Positions 7,483-14,557 of a stretch of 18,911 nt of DNA are shown here, piece after piece (the first letter of the stretch is position 1; each line of letters starts with the position of its first letter). The stretch comes from Clostridia bacterium (lineage in GTDB: Bacteria > Bacillota_A > Clostridia > Christensenellales > Aristaeellaceae). The stretch is from assembly GCA_017525805.1 (NCBI GenBank), contig JAFXSH010000013.1, forward strand, positions 1-18,911, read 5' to 3'. The notes under the pieces were generated by a model that was not told the origin of the DNA, ran no database searches, and saw only the letters and a program-made list of their open reading frames with translations. The position numbers and the translations under genes are program-made.

Positions 7483-7495
7483 TGAAACGCTTTCA
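7483..7495. promoter_or_regulatory. Perfect 13-base inverted repeat between divergent genes
   Basis: TGAAACGCTTTCA is a perfect 5-3-5 inverted repeat lying 20 bases upstream of the TfoX-like start. It resembles a catabolite-repression (cre) site but is one base shorter in the centre than the cre consensus. An operator for the minus-strand unit is possible. Confidence 0.35.
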
Positions 7496-7570
7496 TTATC
7501 GCACGGACCGGAGATTCAGGCAACAGACGATTTTATATTATTCGCATTTTTCGGTTGTTTTTCCGTACTT

Positions 7571-7642
7571 TTATCGTTATTGCAAAATTATCGTTCGCAA
7601 TTTGGAAAAATGCTTCTATTTTTCGCCCAAATGTGTTATACT
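7571..7642 (+). promoter_or_regulatory. Extended -10 promoter and repeat-rich upstream region of the flavodiiron gene
   Basis: TGTTATACT at 7634-7642 is an extended -10 element (TG, one base, TATACT), 57 bases before the start codon. The -35 position is weak (TTCTAT with 17-base spacing). Just upstream, TTATCGTT occurs twice (7571-7578 and 7588-7595) and ATTGC/GCAAT form an inverted repeat around the second copy (7579-7583 and 7597-7601). These are candidate binding sites for a regulator, but I cannot name it. Confidence 0.55.
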
Positions 7643-7698
7643 TTTTTTGTTTGGCAGACAGCGCCACGCGGAAAAAAACAAAGGAGGACGGCAATACC

Positions 7699-8847
7699 AT
7701 GAAGATTACCGATACCATAAAATATGTTGGGGCGTACGATGGGGACATTGATTTGTTTGAGGGGCAATACACCGTCCCCTCGGGCGTATCATACAATTCC
7801 TATATCATTTTCGATGAAAAAATCGCCGTGATGGATTCCGTGGATGCCCGGAAGACTGGGGAATGGCTTTCCAACGTGAAAGCGGCCCTGAACGGCAAAG
7901 CGCCGGATTATTTAGTGATCGCCCATTTAGAGCCCGATCACAGCGGCAGCATTCAGGCCATTGCGGATAAGTACCCCGAAATGAAGCTGGTCATGACCGT
8001 GAAAGCCCTTTCCATGCTGCCCCAGTTCGTGGACGCAACCCTGGCCTCCCGCGCCGTGGCCGTAAAGGAAAACGACACTCTTTCCCTGGGCGCGCATACC
8101 CTCAAGTTTATCACCGCCCCCATGGTGCACTGGCCCGAGGTGATGCTTTCTTATGAGAGCAGCGAAAAGGTGCTGTTCTCCGCCGACGCTTTCGGCACCT
8201 TCGGCAATCCGGAAACCGATCCCTGGCTGCCCGAAGCCCGGCGGTATTATTTCAATATCGTGGGCAAGTACGGCTCCCCCGTTTCCACTCTGCTGAAAAA
8301 GGCCGCTGCCCTGGACATCGCGGCCATCTGCCCGCTGCACGGCCCGGTGCTCACCGGCGATTTGTCCGGATATGTGAGCAAATACCAGATCTGGAGCAGT
8401 TATACCCCCGAGGAAACGGGCGTGCTGGTGGCTTTCGGTTCCCTCCACGGCAACACCGCCAAGGCTGCGAAGCTGGCGGCGGACATGATCAAGGAAAAAG
8501 GCGTGAAGGTCACCGTGATCGATCTGGCCCGGGACGATATGGCCTTTGCCCTGGCGGAAGCGTTCAAATATGACAAGCTGCTGCTGGCCTGCTCCACCTA
8601 CGACGGCAATTTCTTCCCCAAGATGGAAGATTTCCTGCTGCACCTGAAAGCCAAAGCGTTCCAGAAGCGCAAAGTGGCCCTGATCGAAAACGGCTCCTGG
8701 GCCCCCATGGCCGCCAAATGCATGAAGGCGTATTTGGAGCAAATGAAGGATATCACTGTTTGTGAAAACACCGTGACCATCAAATCCACCTTGAAAGAAG
8801 AAAACAAAGCGCAGATCGCCGCTTTGGTGAACGAACTGCTGGGCTGA
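7699..8847 (+). CDS. fprA: Flavodiiron protein (FprA type A flavoprotein)
   Basis: Flavodiiron proteins reduce dioxygen to water, or nitric oxide to nitrous oxide, protecting anaerobes from these agents. The N-terminal metallo-beta-lactamase-like domain keeps every iron ligand: His76, Glu78 and Asp80 in HLEPDHSGS, His144 in MVHWPEV, Asp163 in SADAFGTFG and His214 in CPLHGP. A flavodoxin domain follows from about residue 241, with the FMN phosphate loop GSLHGNTAKAA (247-257). At 382 residues it is the simple two-domain class with no rubredoxin or flavin reductase extension, so it needs an external electron donor that is not in the window. The start at 7699 has AAGGAGG eleven bases upstream. 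It is a single-gene unit with its own promoter and terminator. O2 versus NO preference cannot be told from the sequence. Confidence 0.95.
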   Translation: MKITDTIKYVGAYDGDIDLFEGQYTVPSGVSYNSYIIFDEKIAVMDSVDARKTGEWLSNVKAALNGKAPDYLVIAHLEPDHSGSIQAIADKYPEMKLVMTVKALSMLPQFVDATLASRAVAVKENDTLSLGAHTLKFITAPMVHWPEVMLSYESSEKVLFSADAFGTFGNPETDPWLPEARRYYFNIVGKYGSPVSTLLKKAAALDIAAICPLHGPVLTGDLSGYVSKYQIWSSYTPEETGVLVAFGSLHGNTAKAAKLAADMIKEKGVKVTVIDLARDDMAFALAEAFKYDKLLLACSTYDGNFFPKMEDFLLHLKAKAFQKRKVALIENGSWAPMAAKCMKAYLEQMKDITVCENTVTIKSTLKEENKAQIAALVNELLG

Positions 8848-8866
8848 TCCTTACGCCGTTCCCTCT

Positions 8867-8898
8867 CCCGTCCACGCGCGTCGTATGGACGGGTTTTT
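8867..8898 (+). terminator. Intrinsic terminator of the flavodiiron gene
   Basis: A perfect 8-base-pair stem CCCGTCCA/TGGACGGG with an 11-base loop, followed by five T residues, 20 bases after the stop codon. Confidence 0.92.
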
Positions 8899-8905
8899 GT
8901 ATATG

Positions 8906-8931
8906 AAAAAACGGCGGGAACGATCCCGCCG
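8906..8931 (-). terminator. Intrinsic terminator of rnhA
   Basis: A perfect 8-base-pair stem CGGCGGGA/TCCCGCCG with a four-base loop; on the minus strand it is followed by six T residues. It starts ten bases beyond the rnhA stop, tail to tail with the flavodiiron terminator. Confidence 0.93.
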
Positions 8932-8940
8932 GATGTACGT

Positions 8941-9447
8941 TTATGAATGCTGGATATTCATTTTTTCCGGGTCGCCCAAATCGGGGTTGCGGGTAAGGTA
9001 CTGCTTGATGGCGGCTCGGGCCAGAGCGTCGCAGCGGTTGTTTTCCGGGTGATCGGCGTGGCCTTTGACCTTGTGGAAGGTGACTACGTGCCCCTTTTTG
9101 TTGATCGTCAGCAGCAGCAGCCGCCACAGGTCCTGATTCTCCACCGGCTTGCCTTCGCTGGTTTTCCAGTCCCGGCGCTGCCAGTTATCCAGCCAGTGTT
9201 CATTGAAAGCGTTGATCAAATAGGAGGAATCAGAATACACACTGACCCGGCAGCGGGTTTTCAGCTTGCCTAAGCCGCTGATCACCGCGAATACCTCCAT
9301 GCGGTTGTTGGTTGTTTGGGGCATGCTGCCGCTGATTTCCATTTCGTGCGGACCATAACGCAGGATCGCCGCCCAGCCGCCGGGGCCCGGATTGCCGGAG
9401 CACGCCCCGTCCGTGAATATATCCACCTGTTTCAGCGTTTCGCTCAT
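8941..9447 (-). CDS. rnhA: Ribonuclease HI
   Basis: RNase HI cuts the RNA strand of RNA-DNA hybrids in the cytoplasm, removing R-loops and primers. All four catalytic acids are present: Asp13 in IFTDGACSGNPGPGGW, Glu51 in TTNNRMEV, Asp73 in VYSDSSYL and Asp140 in NNRCDALA, with the loop His130 in KGHADHPENN. The product is 168 residues, slightly longer than the 155 of E. coli through a C-terminal tail. The start at 9447 fits MSETLKQVDIFTDG and has AGGA and GGGAGG upstream; the longer open frame runs through the promoter and is not coding. It stands alone between its own promoter and terminator. Confidence 0.95.
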   Translation of the reverse strand: MSETLKQVDIFTDGACSGNPGPGGWAAILRYGPHEMEISGSMPQTTNNRMEVFAVISGLGKLKTRCRVSVYSDSSYLINAFNEHWLDNWQRRDWKTSEGKPVENQDLWRLLLLTINKKGHVVTFHKVKGHADHPENNRCDALARAAIKQYLTRNPDLGDPEKMNIQHS

Positions 9448-9484
9448 GCCCGTCCTGTGCCTCCCGTTTGTTTCATACTTCATT

Positions 9485-9513
9485 GTTATACCATATCTTG
9501 CGGTAAATTGCAA
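9485..9513 (-). promoter_or_regulatory. Sigma-A-type promoter of rnhA
   Basis: On the minus strand TTGCAA (9513-9508), a 17-base spacer and TATAAC (9490-9485), with TGG just before the -10 box giving an extended -10. It lies 38 bases before the rnhA start and is divergent from spoIVFA. Confidence 0.85.
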
Positions 9514-9583
9514 TTGCCGCCCCAAGATTTTATCATGCCCCGGCGTTTCCCGGCATAGGATGAACCGACAGGAGGCGACGGCC

Positions 9584-10228
9584 ATGATCAAGCGCGTGGA
9601 GGGGGAAGCCCCAAAGGAACAGGCGGAAATCACCTATTTGCCATCCGATCAACCCCGCTGGGGGGAGCGGCTGGCCCGCAATTTAGCGCTGGCGGGCATG
9701 CTGGCGATCACCATCGCGGCCATGCGGAACGCGGAGCTTCCCACCGGGACCACGGTACTGACCGCCGTGCAGCAGATGATCGACGGGGAATGGGACGATC
9801 ATTTGGGCAAGATCAGCTTTGTGGGGCGTTTTTTGCCGGAAACTGTGGCGGTGTTTTTTGAATCAGCCCCGGATACGGAGCTGACCGCGCCCTGTTTCGG
9901 TTCTCTCACCCATGCCTGGACCGAACAGGAGCCGTATTTGGCTTATGAAGGAGAGGACAAACGGGTGTTCGCCGTGGCAGCGGGGCAGGTCATGAGCGTA
10001 TCCCACGGGCCGGAGGAAGAATATATCCTGCGCGTGCGCCATGAAGACGGACTGGAAACCATGTATTATAACTTAGCCTCCGCTGCCGCTTTGGAAGGGG
10101 ACATGGTAACGTCCGCCACCTGCTTGGGCGAGGCGCTGCCCGGCGGGGCCGTCATCGAGGTGCGAAGGGCCGGGCGGGCCATCGATCCCACAAGTATCAT
10201 CGCGGATCGGGCAGGGAGCGCGCCGTGA
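9584..10228 (+). CDS. spoIVFA: SpoIVFA-like sporulation protein with degenerate LytM domain
   Basis: In Bacillus, SpoIVFA sits in the outer forespore membrane, holds SpoIVFB and BofA together and keeps the protease silent until a forespore signal arrives. This 214-residue product has a polar cytoplasmic N-terminus, one hydrophobic segment (about 33-47) and a C-terminal LytM/M23-like fold at about 128-205. The domain keeps the general pattern (AAGQVMSVSHG, MYYNLASAAALEGDMV, AVIEVRRAGRAIDPTSII) but has YYNL where active enzymes have YxHL and IEVRR where they have HLHFEVR, so it lacks the zinc ligands, as expected for SpoIVFA. The start has AGGAGG eight bases upstream. Its last four bases (GTGA) are the start of spoIVFB. 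The call depends on domain plus partner; sequence similarity is weak. Confidence 0.75.
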   Translation: MIKRVEGEAPKEQAEITYLPSDQPRWGERLARNLALAGMLAITIAAMRNAELPTGTTVLTAVQQMIDGEWDDHLGKISFVGRFLPETVAVFFESAPDTELTAPCFGSLTHAWTEQEPYLAYEGEDKRVFAVAAGQVMSVSHGPEEEYILRVRHEDGLETMYYNLASAAALEGDMVTSATCLGEALPGGAVIEVRRAGRAIDPTSIIADRAGSAP

Positions 10229-11109
10229 CGTTCCGGATCGGTCACACCCGCCTGCGGCTTCATCCCCTTCTGCCCCTGCTGTGGCTGATTGCCGGGCTCG
10301 GCGGCGTTTCCCGGCTGCTTGCCGCCCTGTGCGCGCTGCTGCTGCACGAAAGCGGCCATCTTATGGCGGCGCGGCTGTGCGGCGCTTCCATCGCGGAAGT
10401 GGAAATCACGCCCTTGGGCGGCGTGATCACCCTGGAAGACCCGGAAGCGCTGAGCGGCGGGCGTCAGTTTCTGCTGACCAGCGCCGGGCCTCTATTCAGC
10501 CTGATAGGCTGCCTGCTGGCCCCGGCTTTGTTTTCCTCCGGCGCCGCGCCCTTTTCTTTTTGCCGCTCCTTTGCCAAAACCAATCTGCTGCTGCTCCTGT
10601 TCAATCTGCTGCCCGTGCTGCCGCTGGACGGCGGTCACATGCTGCGGGCAATCCTGCGCAGGTTTTTTCCGGAAAGCGCCGTCACGCGCTTCCTGATTTT
10701 CAGCGGGGAAGCATTGGGGATCCTGCTCTGCGCCGTTTCTCTGTTCTTTGCTTTCCAGGGAATGCTGATCCTTTCCCCCGCTTTCTGCGGCCTGTATCTG
10801 ATCTACGCGTCGGCGGCGGATGGGCGGCGCTGCACGGCCCGGTATGTGACCGCCCTGATCGCCCGGCGGCAAAAGCTGGAAAACCACGCGGCGGTGCCGG
10901 TGGAAGCCGTTGCCGCCGGGGAAAATACGCCCGTGGGCACGCTGCTGCGCAGGCTCAGTCCCGGCAAATACCACATCGTCCTGGTGCTGGCCCCGGACGG
11001 CGTTACCCGGCGGGGCATGATCGAGGAAAAGGAAATATGCGAAGCGGCGCTGTCCCGCCCCGGCGCGCTGCTGGGCGACGTGACGGCAGAAAAAAAGGGC
11101 CTGACGTAG
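10225..11109 (+). CDS. spoIVFB: SpoIVFB-type intramembrane site-2 metalloprotease
   Basis: SpoIVFB cleaves pro-sigma-K inside the mother cell membrane system, releasing active sigma-K late in sporulation. The 294-residue product is multi-pass in its first 200 residues. HESGH at 41-45 gives two zinc ligands and the catalytic glutamate, and NLLPVLPLDGG (127-137) supplies the third ligand, Asp135, nearly the same positions as in B. subtilis SpoIVFB. ITPLGGV (61-67) is also typical. The soluble C-terminal part (about 205-294) resembles a weak CBS-like domain. It starts with GTG overlapping the stop of the spoIVFA-like gene by four bases, so translation is coupled. The last codons run into the terminator of the convergent gene, which encodes the AEKKG end. 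Other M50 peptidases look similar, but the partner gene and size favour SpoIVFB. Confidence 0.88.
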   Translation: MTFRIGHTRLRLHPLLPLLWLIAGLGGVSRLLAALCALLLHESGHLMAARLCGASIAEVEITPLGGVITLEDPEALSGGRQFLLTSAGPLFSLIGCLLAPALFSSGAAPFSFCRSFAKTNLLLLLFNLLPVLPLDGGHMLRAILRRFFPESAVTRFLIFSGEALGILLCAVSLFFAFQGMLILSPAFCGLYLIYASAADGRRCTARYVTALIARRQKLENHAAVPVEAVAAGENTPVGTLLRRLSPGKYHIVLVLAPDGVTRRGMIEEKEICEAALSRPGALLGDVTAEKKGLT

Positions 11110-11120
11110 CAGTCAGGTCC
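11090..11120 (-). terminator. Intrinsic terminator of the C39-like peptidase gene, inside the spoIVFB 3' end
   Basis: On the minus strand GACCTGAC, a six-base loop and GTCAGGCC form a stem (one G-T wobble) followed by C and seven T residues. The T-run corresponds to A residues within the last spoIVFB codons. On the plus strand the same stem is followed only by ATTTTAAT, so it may also end spoIVFAB transcription weakly. Confidence 0.8.
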
Positions 11121-11123
11121 ATT

Positions 11124-11975
11124 TTAATCCCGGTGAAAGATCATGAACATCCCCATATTGGCGGCTTTTACGTTTTCATGGGTGAACGCGATCAGCCCCG
11201 GCTGGATGATTTCGACTTTTTTGCCGTCCGGATACCCTGAATAATTCGTGCGGCACAGCGGGTCCAGGATATACAGCCTCTCTTCATCGATATGGGCCAA
11301 CAGCACATAATGCCCGGTATTGGTCAGCGCGCCGCCCCGGGAAGCGTGGCCCACCACGGTATCGCCGTTCAGCATTGCCCGAATGGCCTCGTCATAATCC
11401 ACCGTGGCCGTGATCGTGATGCCGTAGACCTTGGCGATCTCATACAGAAAACCCGTGCCCGTGCCCTGGGATTCCCCCCGGCTGTGTACGCCGGCCCTGT
11501 TGTTGCCTGTGGCGAAATCCCCGAATACCAGGGGCAGGAAGCGCACAAAATCCCGCTGGGATGTGAGCACATAGCGGGCGTGGTAATGGATGCATTTCCC
11601 CTTATTCAGGGAACAGGGGCAGAGAGAATATTCCTGTTTCGCCGCCGAAGCGATCCGGGACAGCTCCTCTTCAGGCAGCAGGTTGGCCACGGCCATGGCC
11701 CCTGCGGTGGGGCCGCAGCCTCCGTCTCGAAAGGGGCGGCCGGAGGGCGTTTCGGCGCGCTCATAGGTCAGGCCGCCCCACAGGGGATCGTTTTGGGCGT
11801 AATACCGCATGGTCCCCTTCCCCGGCACCTCCACCAGGCCGGAATACTGTTCCGGCTGGGTGAAAAAGGCTTCCGTCAGGGTCATATCGTCAGCAAAAGA
11901 AGCATGCGCGCTTCCCGCCAGATAAACGCACATGCAAAGGAGCATCCCCGTCATCCTGGTGAAAAAACCGCGCAT
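11124..11975 (-). CDS. Secreted C39-like cysteine peptidase
   Basis: The 283-residue product begins with a Sec signal peptide (cleavage predicted after AGSAHA, about residue 25) and then a papain-like C39_2-type domain. YYAQNDPLWGG precedes the nucleophile motif DGGCGPTAGAMAVANL (Cys87). The His is in TNTGHYVLLAHID (222) and the Asp in YILDPL (238). Between nucleophile and histidine lies an insert with CPCSLNKGKCIHYH (three Cys and two His, 119-132), unusual for the family and possibly metal-binding. The substrate is unknown; C39-like folds also include non-proteolytic members. The ATG at 11975 is preferred over the TTG at 11993 because AAGGAAG lies a few bases upstream of it. It starts 33 bases after the yebC stop and probably shares its transcript. 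Confidence 0.82.
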   Translation of the reverse strand: MRGFFTRMTGMLLCMCVYLAGSAHASFADDMTLTEAFFTQPEQYSGLVEVPGKGTMRYYAQNDPLWGGLTYERAETPSGRPFRDGGCGPTAGAMAVANLLPEEELSRIASAAKQEYSLCPCSLNKGKCIHYHARYVLTSQRDFVRFLPLVFGDFATGNNRAGVHSRGESQGTGTGFLYEIAKVYGITITATVDYDEAIRAMLNGDTVVGHASRGGALTNTGHYVLLAHIDEERLYILDPLCRTNYSGYPDGKKVEIIQPGLIAFTHENVKAANMGMFMIFHRD

Positions 11976-12008
11976 GCTTCTTCCTTTCCGCAAAGAGCTG
12001 CGGTGGAT

Positions 12009-12755
12009 TTATTCTTCTTCCTCTTCCTCGGGCAGTTCGGCGTTGTGGTACACTTCGGTCACGTCGTCGTTATCGTCCAGCATATCCAGCAGCTTCTGCA
12101 CCTTGTTCAGGGTGTCTTCATCGGGCAGGGCCACGGTATTCTGGGGAATCATCTGCTTATCGGCGGAAAGGAACGCGTAGCCCGCTTTTTCCAATTCCTC
12201 ACGGACGGCGGAAAAATCGTTGGGCGCGGTGTAGATTTCAAACACGTCGTCCAGCACCTTCATATCTTCCGCGCCGGCGTCCAGGGCGGTCATCATCATT
12301 TCGTCCTCGTCCATGCCGGGCTCCCGCTCGATCACGATCACGCCCTTATGGTCAAACATGTAGCTCACGCTGCCCGGCGTACCCAGAGAACCGCCGTTCT
12401 TATCGAAAATATGGCGCACGTCGCTGGAGGTGCGGTTGCGGTTGTCGGTAACGATCTGCGCGATGATCGCCACGCCGCCCGGCGCGTAGCCTTCATAGGT
12501 GATTTCTTCATAGACCGCGCCCGTGCCTTCACCGGCGGCCTTTTTGATGCTGCGCTGGATATTGTCGTTGGGCATATTGTTGGCCTTGGCCTTGGCGATA
12601 ATATCCTTCAATTTGCTGTTGGATTCGGGATTGGCCCCGCCCTCCCGCACGGCGATGGCGATTTCACGGCCAATTTTGGTGAAAATCTTGCCGCGGGCGG
12701 CGTCGGTCTTGCCCTTTTTCGCTTGAATATTGTGCCACTTGGAATGACCGGACAT
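12009..12755 (-). CDS. yebC: YebC/PmpR family protein
   Basis: The family is identified by [27 protein letters not shown] at the start, [51 protein letters not shown] and [16 protein letters not shown]. The length, 248 residues, is typical. YebC proteins were described as DNA-binding transcription regulators; more recent work links some members to translation of proline-rich stretches, so the exact job here is open. The C-terminus is an uninterrupted run of six glutamates. GGGGAGG lies nine bases before the start and a near-perfect promoter at 12800-12828. RimI lies upstream with its stop 88 bases away and the peptidase gene downstream. Confidence 0.96.
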   Translation of the reverse strand: MSGHSKWHNIQAKKGKTDAARGKIFTKIGREIAIAVREGGANPESNSKLKDIIAKAKANNMPNDNIQRSIKKAAGEGTGAVYEEITYEGYAPGGVAIIAQIVTDNRNRTSSDVRHIFDKNGGSLGTPGSVSYMFDHKGVIVIEREPGMDEDEMMMTALDAGAEDMKVLDDVFEIYTAPNDFSAVREELEKAGYAFLSADKQMIPQNTVALPDEDTLNKVQKLLDMLDDNDDVTEVYHNAELPEEEEEE

Positions 12756-12799
12756 GAATATTACCTCCCCATAGGAATATAAATCAGAAATAACGGTTT

Positions 12800-12828
12800 A
12801 TTATAGCATAACTTTGTCTATCCGTCAA
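12800..12828 (-). promoter_or_regulatory. Strong sigma-A promoter of yebC
   Basis: On the minus strand TTGACG (12828-12823), exactly 17 bases, then TATAAT (12805-12800) preceded by TGC, an extended -10. It lies directly after the rimI stop, 44 bases before the yebC start. I see no terminator between rimI and this promoter, so yebC may also be reached from upstream. Confidence 0.92.
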
Positions 12829-12843
12829 ATCCCGAAAAAAACG

Positions 12844-13338
12844 TCATGCTTCCGCCGTCTCCGGCTCGGTGAAATCGGGATCCACCGGGGGCATGTGCTG
12901 GCAGCAGTACAGCAGGGCGTCTTCCCCGTTGTCCTCGTAATAGCGTTTCCGAACGCCCACGTATTCAAACCCTAAGGACTGATACAGGCGCTTGGCCGTT
13001 TCATTGCCGCAGCGCACTTCCAGGGTGGCGTACACCACGCCCAAATTGGAGGCGTACTGCATAAGGTCCGCCGTGAGCAGCCTGCCGATGCCCCGGCCCC
13101 GCCATTCCTTCGCTACGGCCACGTTGGTAACGTGCGCCTCGTCCAGCACGATCCAGGCCCCGGCGTAGCCGATCACCTGACCGTCCCGCTCCGCCACCAG
13201 ATAGCGGGCGCAGGCGTTGGTGGTCATTTCCTTCACAAAATCCTGCCGCGTCCAGGGCCGGGCAAAGGTGGCGGCCTCGATGGCGTACACGCTGTCCACA
13301 TCGTTCAGCGTCATGCGACGGATGATGGTATCGCTCAT
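12844..13338 (-). CDS. rimI: Ribosomal protein S18 alanine N-acetyltransferase RimI
   Basis: A GNAT-fold enzyme that transfers acetyl from acetyl-CoA to a protein N-terminal amine, classically on ribosomal protein S18. The 164-residue product has the acetyl-CoA pyrophosphate loop VAVAKEWRGRGIGRLL and the RimI-type C-terminal segment EVRCGNETAKRLYQSLGFEYVGVRKRYYEDNGEDALL. A polar tail of about 15 residues follows. The start at 13338 (MSDTIIRRM) overlaps the tsaB stop by four bases (ATGA), and GGGAG is eight bases upstream; the longer frame reads into tsaB and is not coding. The tsaE-tsaB-rimI order is common in Bacillota, where tsaD often comes next; here yebC follows instead. Confidence 0.94.
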   Translation of the reverse strand: MSDTIIRRMTLNDVDSVYAIEAATFARPWTRQDFVKEMTTNACARYLVAERDGQVIGYAGAWIVLDEAHVTNVAVAKEWRGRGIGRLLTADLMQYASNLGVVYATLEVRCGNETAKRLYQSLGFEYVGVRKRYYEDNGEDALLYCCQHMPPVDPDFTEPETAEA

Positions 13339-14030
13339 GGCTTCATCTCCCGCAGGTTCTTTTGCCTTTCCGCCTGAGGCGGACGCAGGTACAGGGGGGA
13401 CAGGCTTTTGTAATCCACCGCCTGATTTCTTTTGTTCCAAGCCAGATACGCCGCGGCGGCGGGGCGCAGGAAAGAAAGATGCGCCGGGGCAAACTGGGCC
13501 CTTTCGCCCAATATGTTTTGAATAACATGCCGGTGCACCGGCATGCCGTCCCCCAAGAACAGCAAAGGCTGGCCGAAAGCAGACACTTTTTCCAAATAAT
13601 CTTCCAGCTTGATGGGTTCGTCCGGCAACAAGCGTTCCATTGTGCCGCCCCGAAACGCCGCGCCGTACACCTGGCCCGCCCGGGCATCCTGCATGGGGCA
13701 GATCACGCCTGCAAAGGGCTGTACACCCGCTGCCATGGCTTCCAGGGCGTCCACGGCGATGCAGGGCTTGCCCGCCGCGTGGGCCAGGGCCTTGACCGTG
13801 CTCACGCCGATGCGCACGCCGGTAAAGGAACCGGGTCCCACCGTGACGGCAAAATATTCGGTATCGCCGGTTTTCAGCCCGGTGCGGCGGTACGCTTCCT
13901 CGGTCATGGGCAGGATGGACTGGGAATGGGTGAAAGCGTTGACGGCCATGCCCTCATAGCGGACGACGCCGTCCTGTATCAGGGCCACCCCCGCCACCGG
14001 GCCCGAAGTATCCAAGCAGAATAAAATCAT
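13335..14030 (-). CDS. tsaB: tRNA threonylcarbamoyladenosine biosynthesis protein TsaB
   Basis: TsaB is the non-catalytic partner that binds TsaD and TsaE for making t6A at position 37 of ANN-decoding tRNAs. The 231-residue product shows the family features: MILFCLDTSG at the start, HSQSILPMTEE, VTVGPGSFTGVRIGVSTVKALAH and PMQDARAGQVYGA. The start overlaps the tsaE stop as ATGA, with GGAGGA nine bases upstream. Its own stop overlaps rimI in the same way, so all three are translationally coupled. TsaD and TsaC are not in the window and must be encoded elsewhere. Confidence 0.95.
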   Translation of the reverse strand: MILFCLDTSGPVAGVALIQDGVVRYEGMAVNAFTHSQSILPMTEEAYRRTGLKTGDTEYFAVTVGPGSFTGVRIGVSTVKALAHAAGKPCIAVDALEAMAAGVQPFAGVICPMQDARAGQVYGAAFRGGTMERLLPDEPIKLEDYLEKVSAFGQPLLFLGDGMPVHRHVIQNILGERAQFAPAHLSFLRPAAAAYLAWNKRNQAVDYKSLSPLYLRPPQAERQKNLREMKP

Positions 14031-14473
14031 TCAATCTGTTCCTCCGAAAAAGGGAATCCGCCCAGGGGTTCAAAGGTGATTTCCCGTGTGTTTTCATCCA
14101 GGGTTTTTATCGTTACGTTTAAACGCCTTTCCGGCACATATTCCGGGGCCTGCTCGCTCCATTCGATCAGCGCCACCCCGTCCCCGTTCAACTGCTCCTG
14201 AAAGCCCATTTCGGCGATTTCCTCGGGGTCGTGGATCCTGTACCAGTCGAAATGATACAGGGGACAGCGGCCTTCGTCGTACATATTGAGAATGGTAAAG
14301 GAAGGGCTTGGCACCGGACCGGATACGCCTAAGCCCCTGGCAATGCCCCGGGCCAGTTCGCTTTTTCCCGCACCCAAATCACCGCGGAGGGTCAGGGTAT
14401 CCCCCGGCTTTAAGATGCGCGCCAAACGCGCCCCCAAGGCCCTGGTTTCCTCCGCTGAACGCGTGACGATCAA
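14027..14473 (-). CDS. tsaE: tRNA threonylcarbamoyladenosine biosynthesis ATPase TsaE
   Basis: TsaE is the small ATPase that drives turnover of the TsaB-TsaD complex in t6A synthesis. Walker A is GDLGAGKSELARGIARGLG; the family motifs PSPSFTILNMY, LYHFDWYRI and ALIEWSEQ follow. I choose the TTG at 14473 as start, giving 148 residues beginning (M)IVTRSAEETRALG, because AAAGGAGG lies eight bases before it. An ATG seven codons further upstream (14494) would put that ribosome binding site inside the gene and has none of its own; it also sits at the very end of the upstream terminator. The gene begins the tsaE-tsaB-rimI group. Confidence 0.93.
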   Translation of the reverse strand: MIVTRSAEETRALGARLARILKPGDTLTLRGDLGAGKSELARGIARGLGVSGPVPSPSFTILNMYDEGRCPLYHFDWYRIHDPEEIAEMGFQEQLNGDGVALIEWSEQAPEYVPERRLNVTIKTLDENTREITFEPLGGFPFSEEQIE

Positions 14474-14481
14474 GATTCCTG

Positions 14482-14489
14482 CCTCCTTT
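14482..14489 (-). promoter_or_regulatory. Ribosome binding site deciding the TTG start of tsaE
   Basis: AAAGGAGG on the minus strand lies eight bases before TTG at 14473 and inside the longer frame that would begin at ATG 14494, so it argues for the TTG start. Confidence 0.75.
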
Positions 14490-14497
14490 CCCATCCG

Positions 14498-14538
14498 AAA
14501 AAACCCATCCGCCGGTCCATGCAGGAAAAGGCGGATGG
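14498..14538 (-). terminator. Intrinsic terminator after the galactokinase-family gene
   Basis: A perfect 9-base-pair stem (CCATCCGCC at 14505-14513 with GGCGGATGG at 14530-14538) and a 16-base loop; on the minus strand it is followed by G and six T residues. It sits between the kinase stop and the tsaE start, leaving only about 25 bases before the tsaE start codon. Confidence 0.9.
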
Positions 14539-14557
14539 ATCAAAAACAACCGGCGTT

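Noticed and set aside
7483..7495. Inverted repeat as a catabolite-repression (cre) site
   Set aside because: The half-sites are separated by three bases where cre sites have four, so I report it only as an unnamed inverted repeat.
9554..9561. CATAGGAT upstream of spoIVFA as a sigma-E -10 element
   Set aside because: It shares CATA and the final T with the sigma-E consensus but two inner positions differ, and I found no matching -35 at the proper distance.
10281..11240. 319-codon plus-strand open frame overlapping spoIVFB
   Set aside because: It is rich in Arg, Ala, Gly and Pro with no recognisable domain, and lies in another frame of a well-supported gene; high GC makes such frames common.
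11292..12782. 496-codon plus-strand open frame opposite the C39-like peptidase and yebC
   Set aside because: It spans two recognised minus-strand genes and their gap, has no supported start and no domain.
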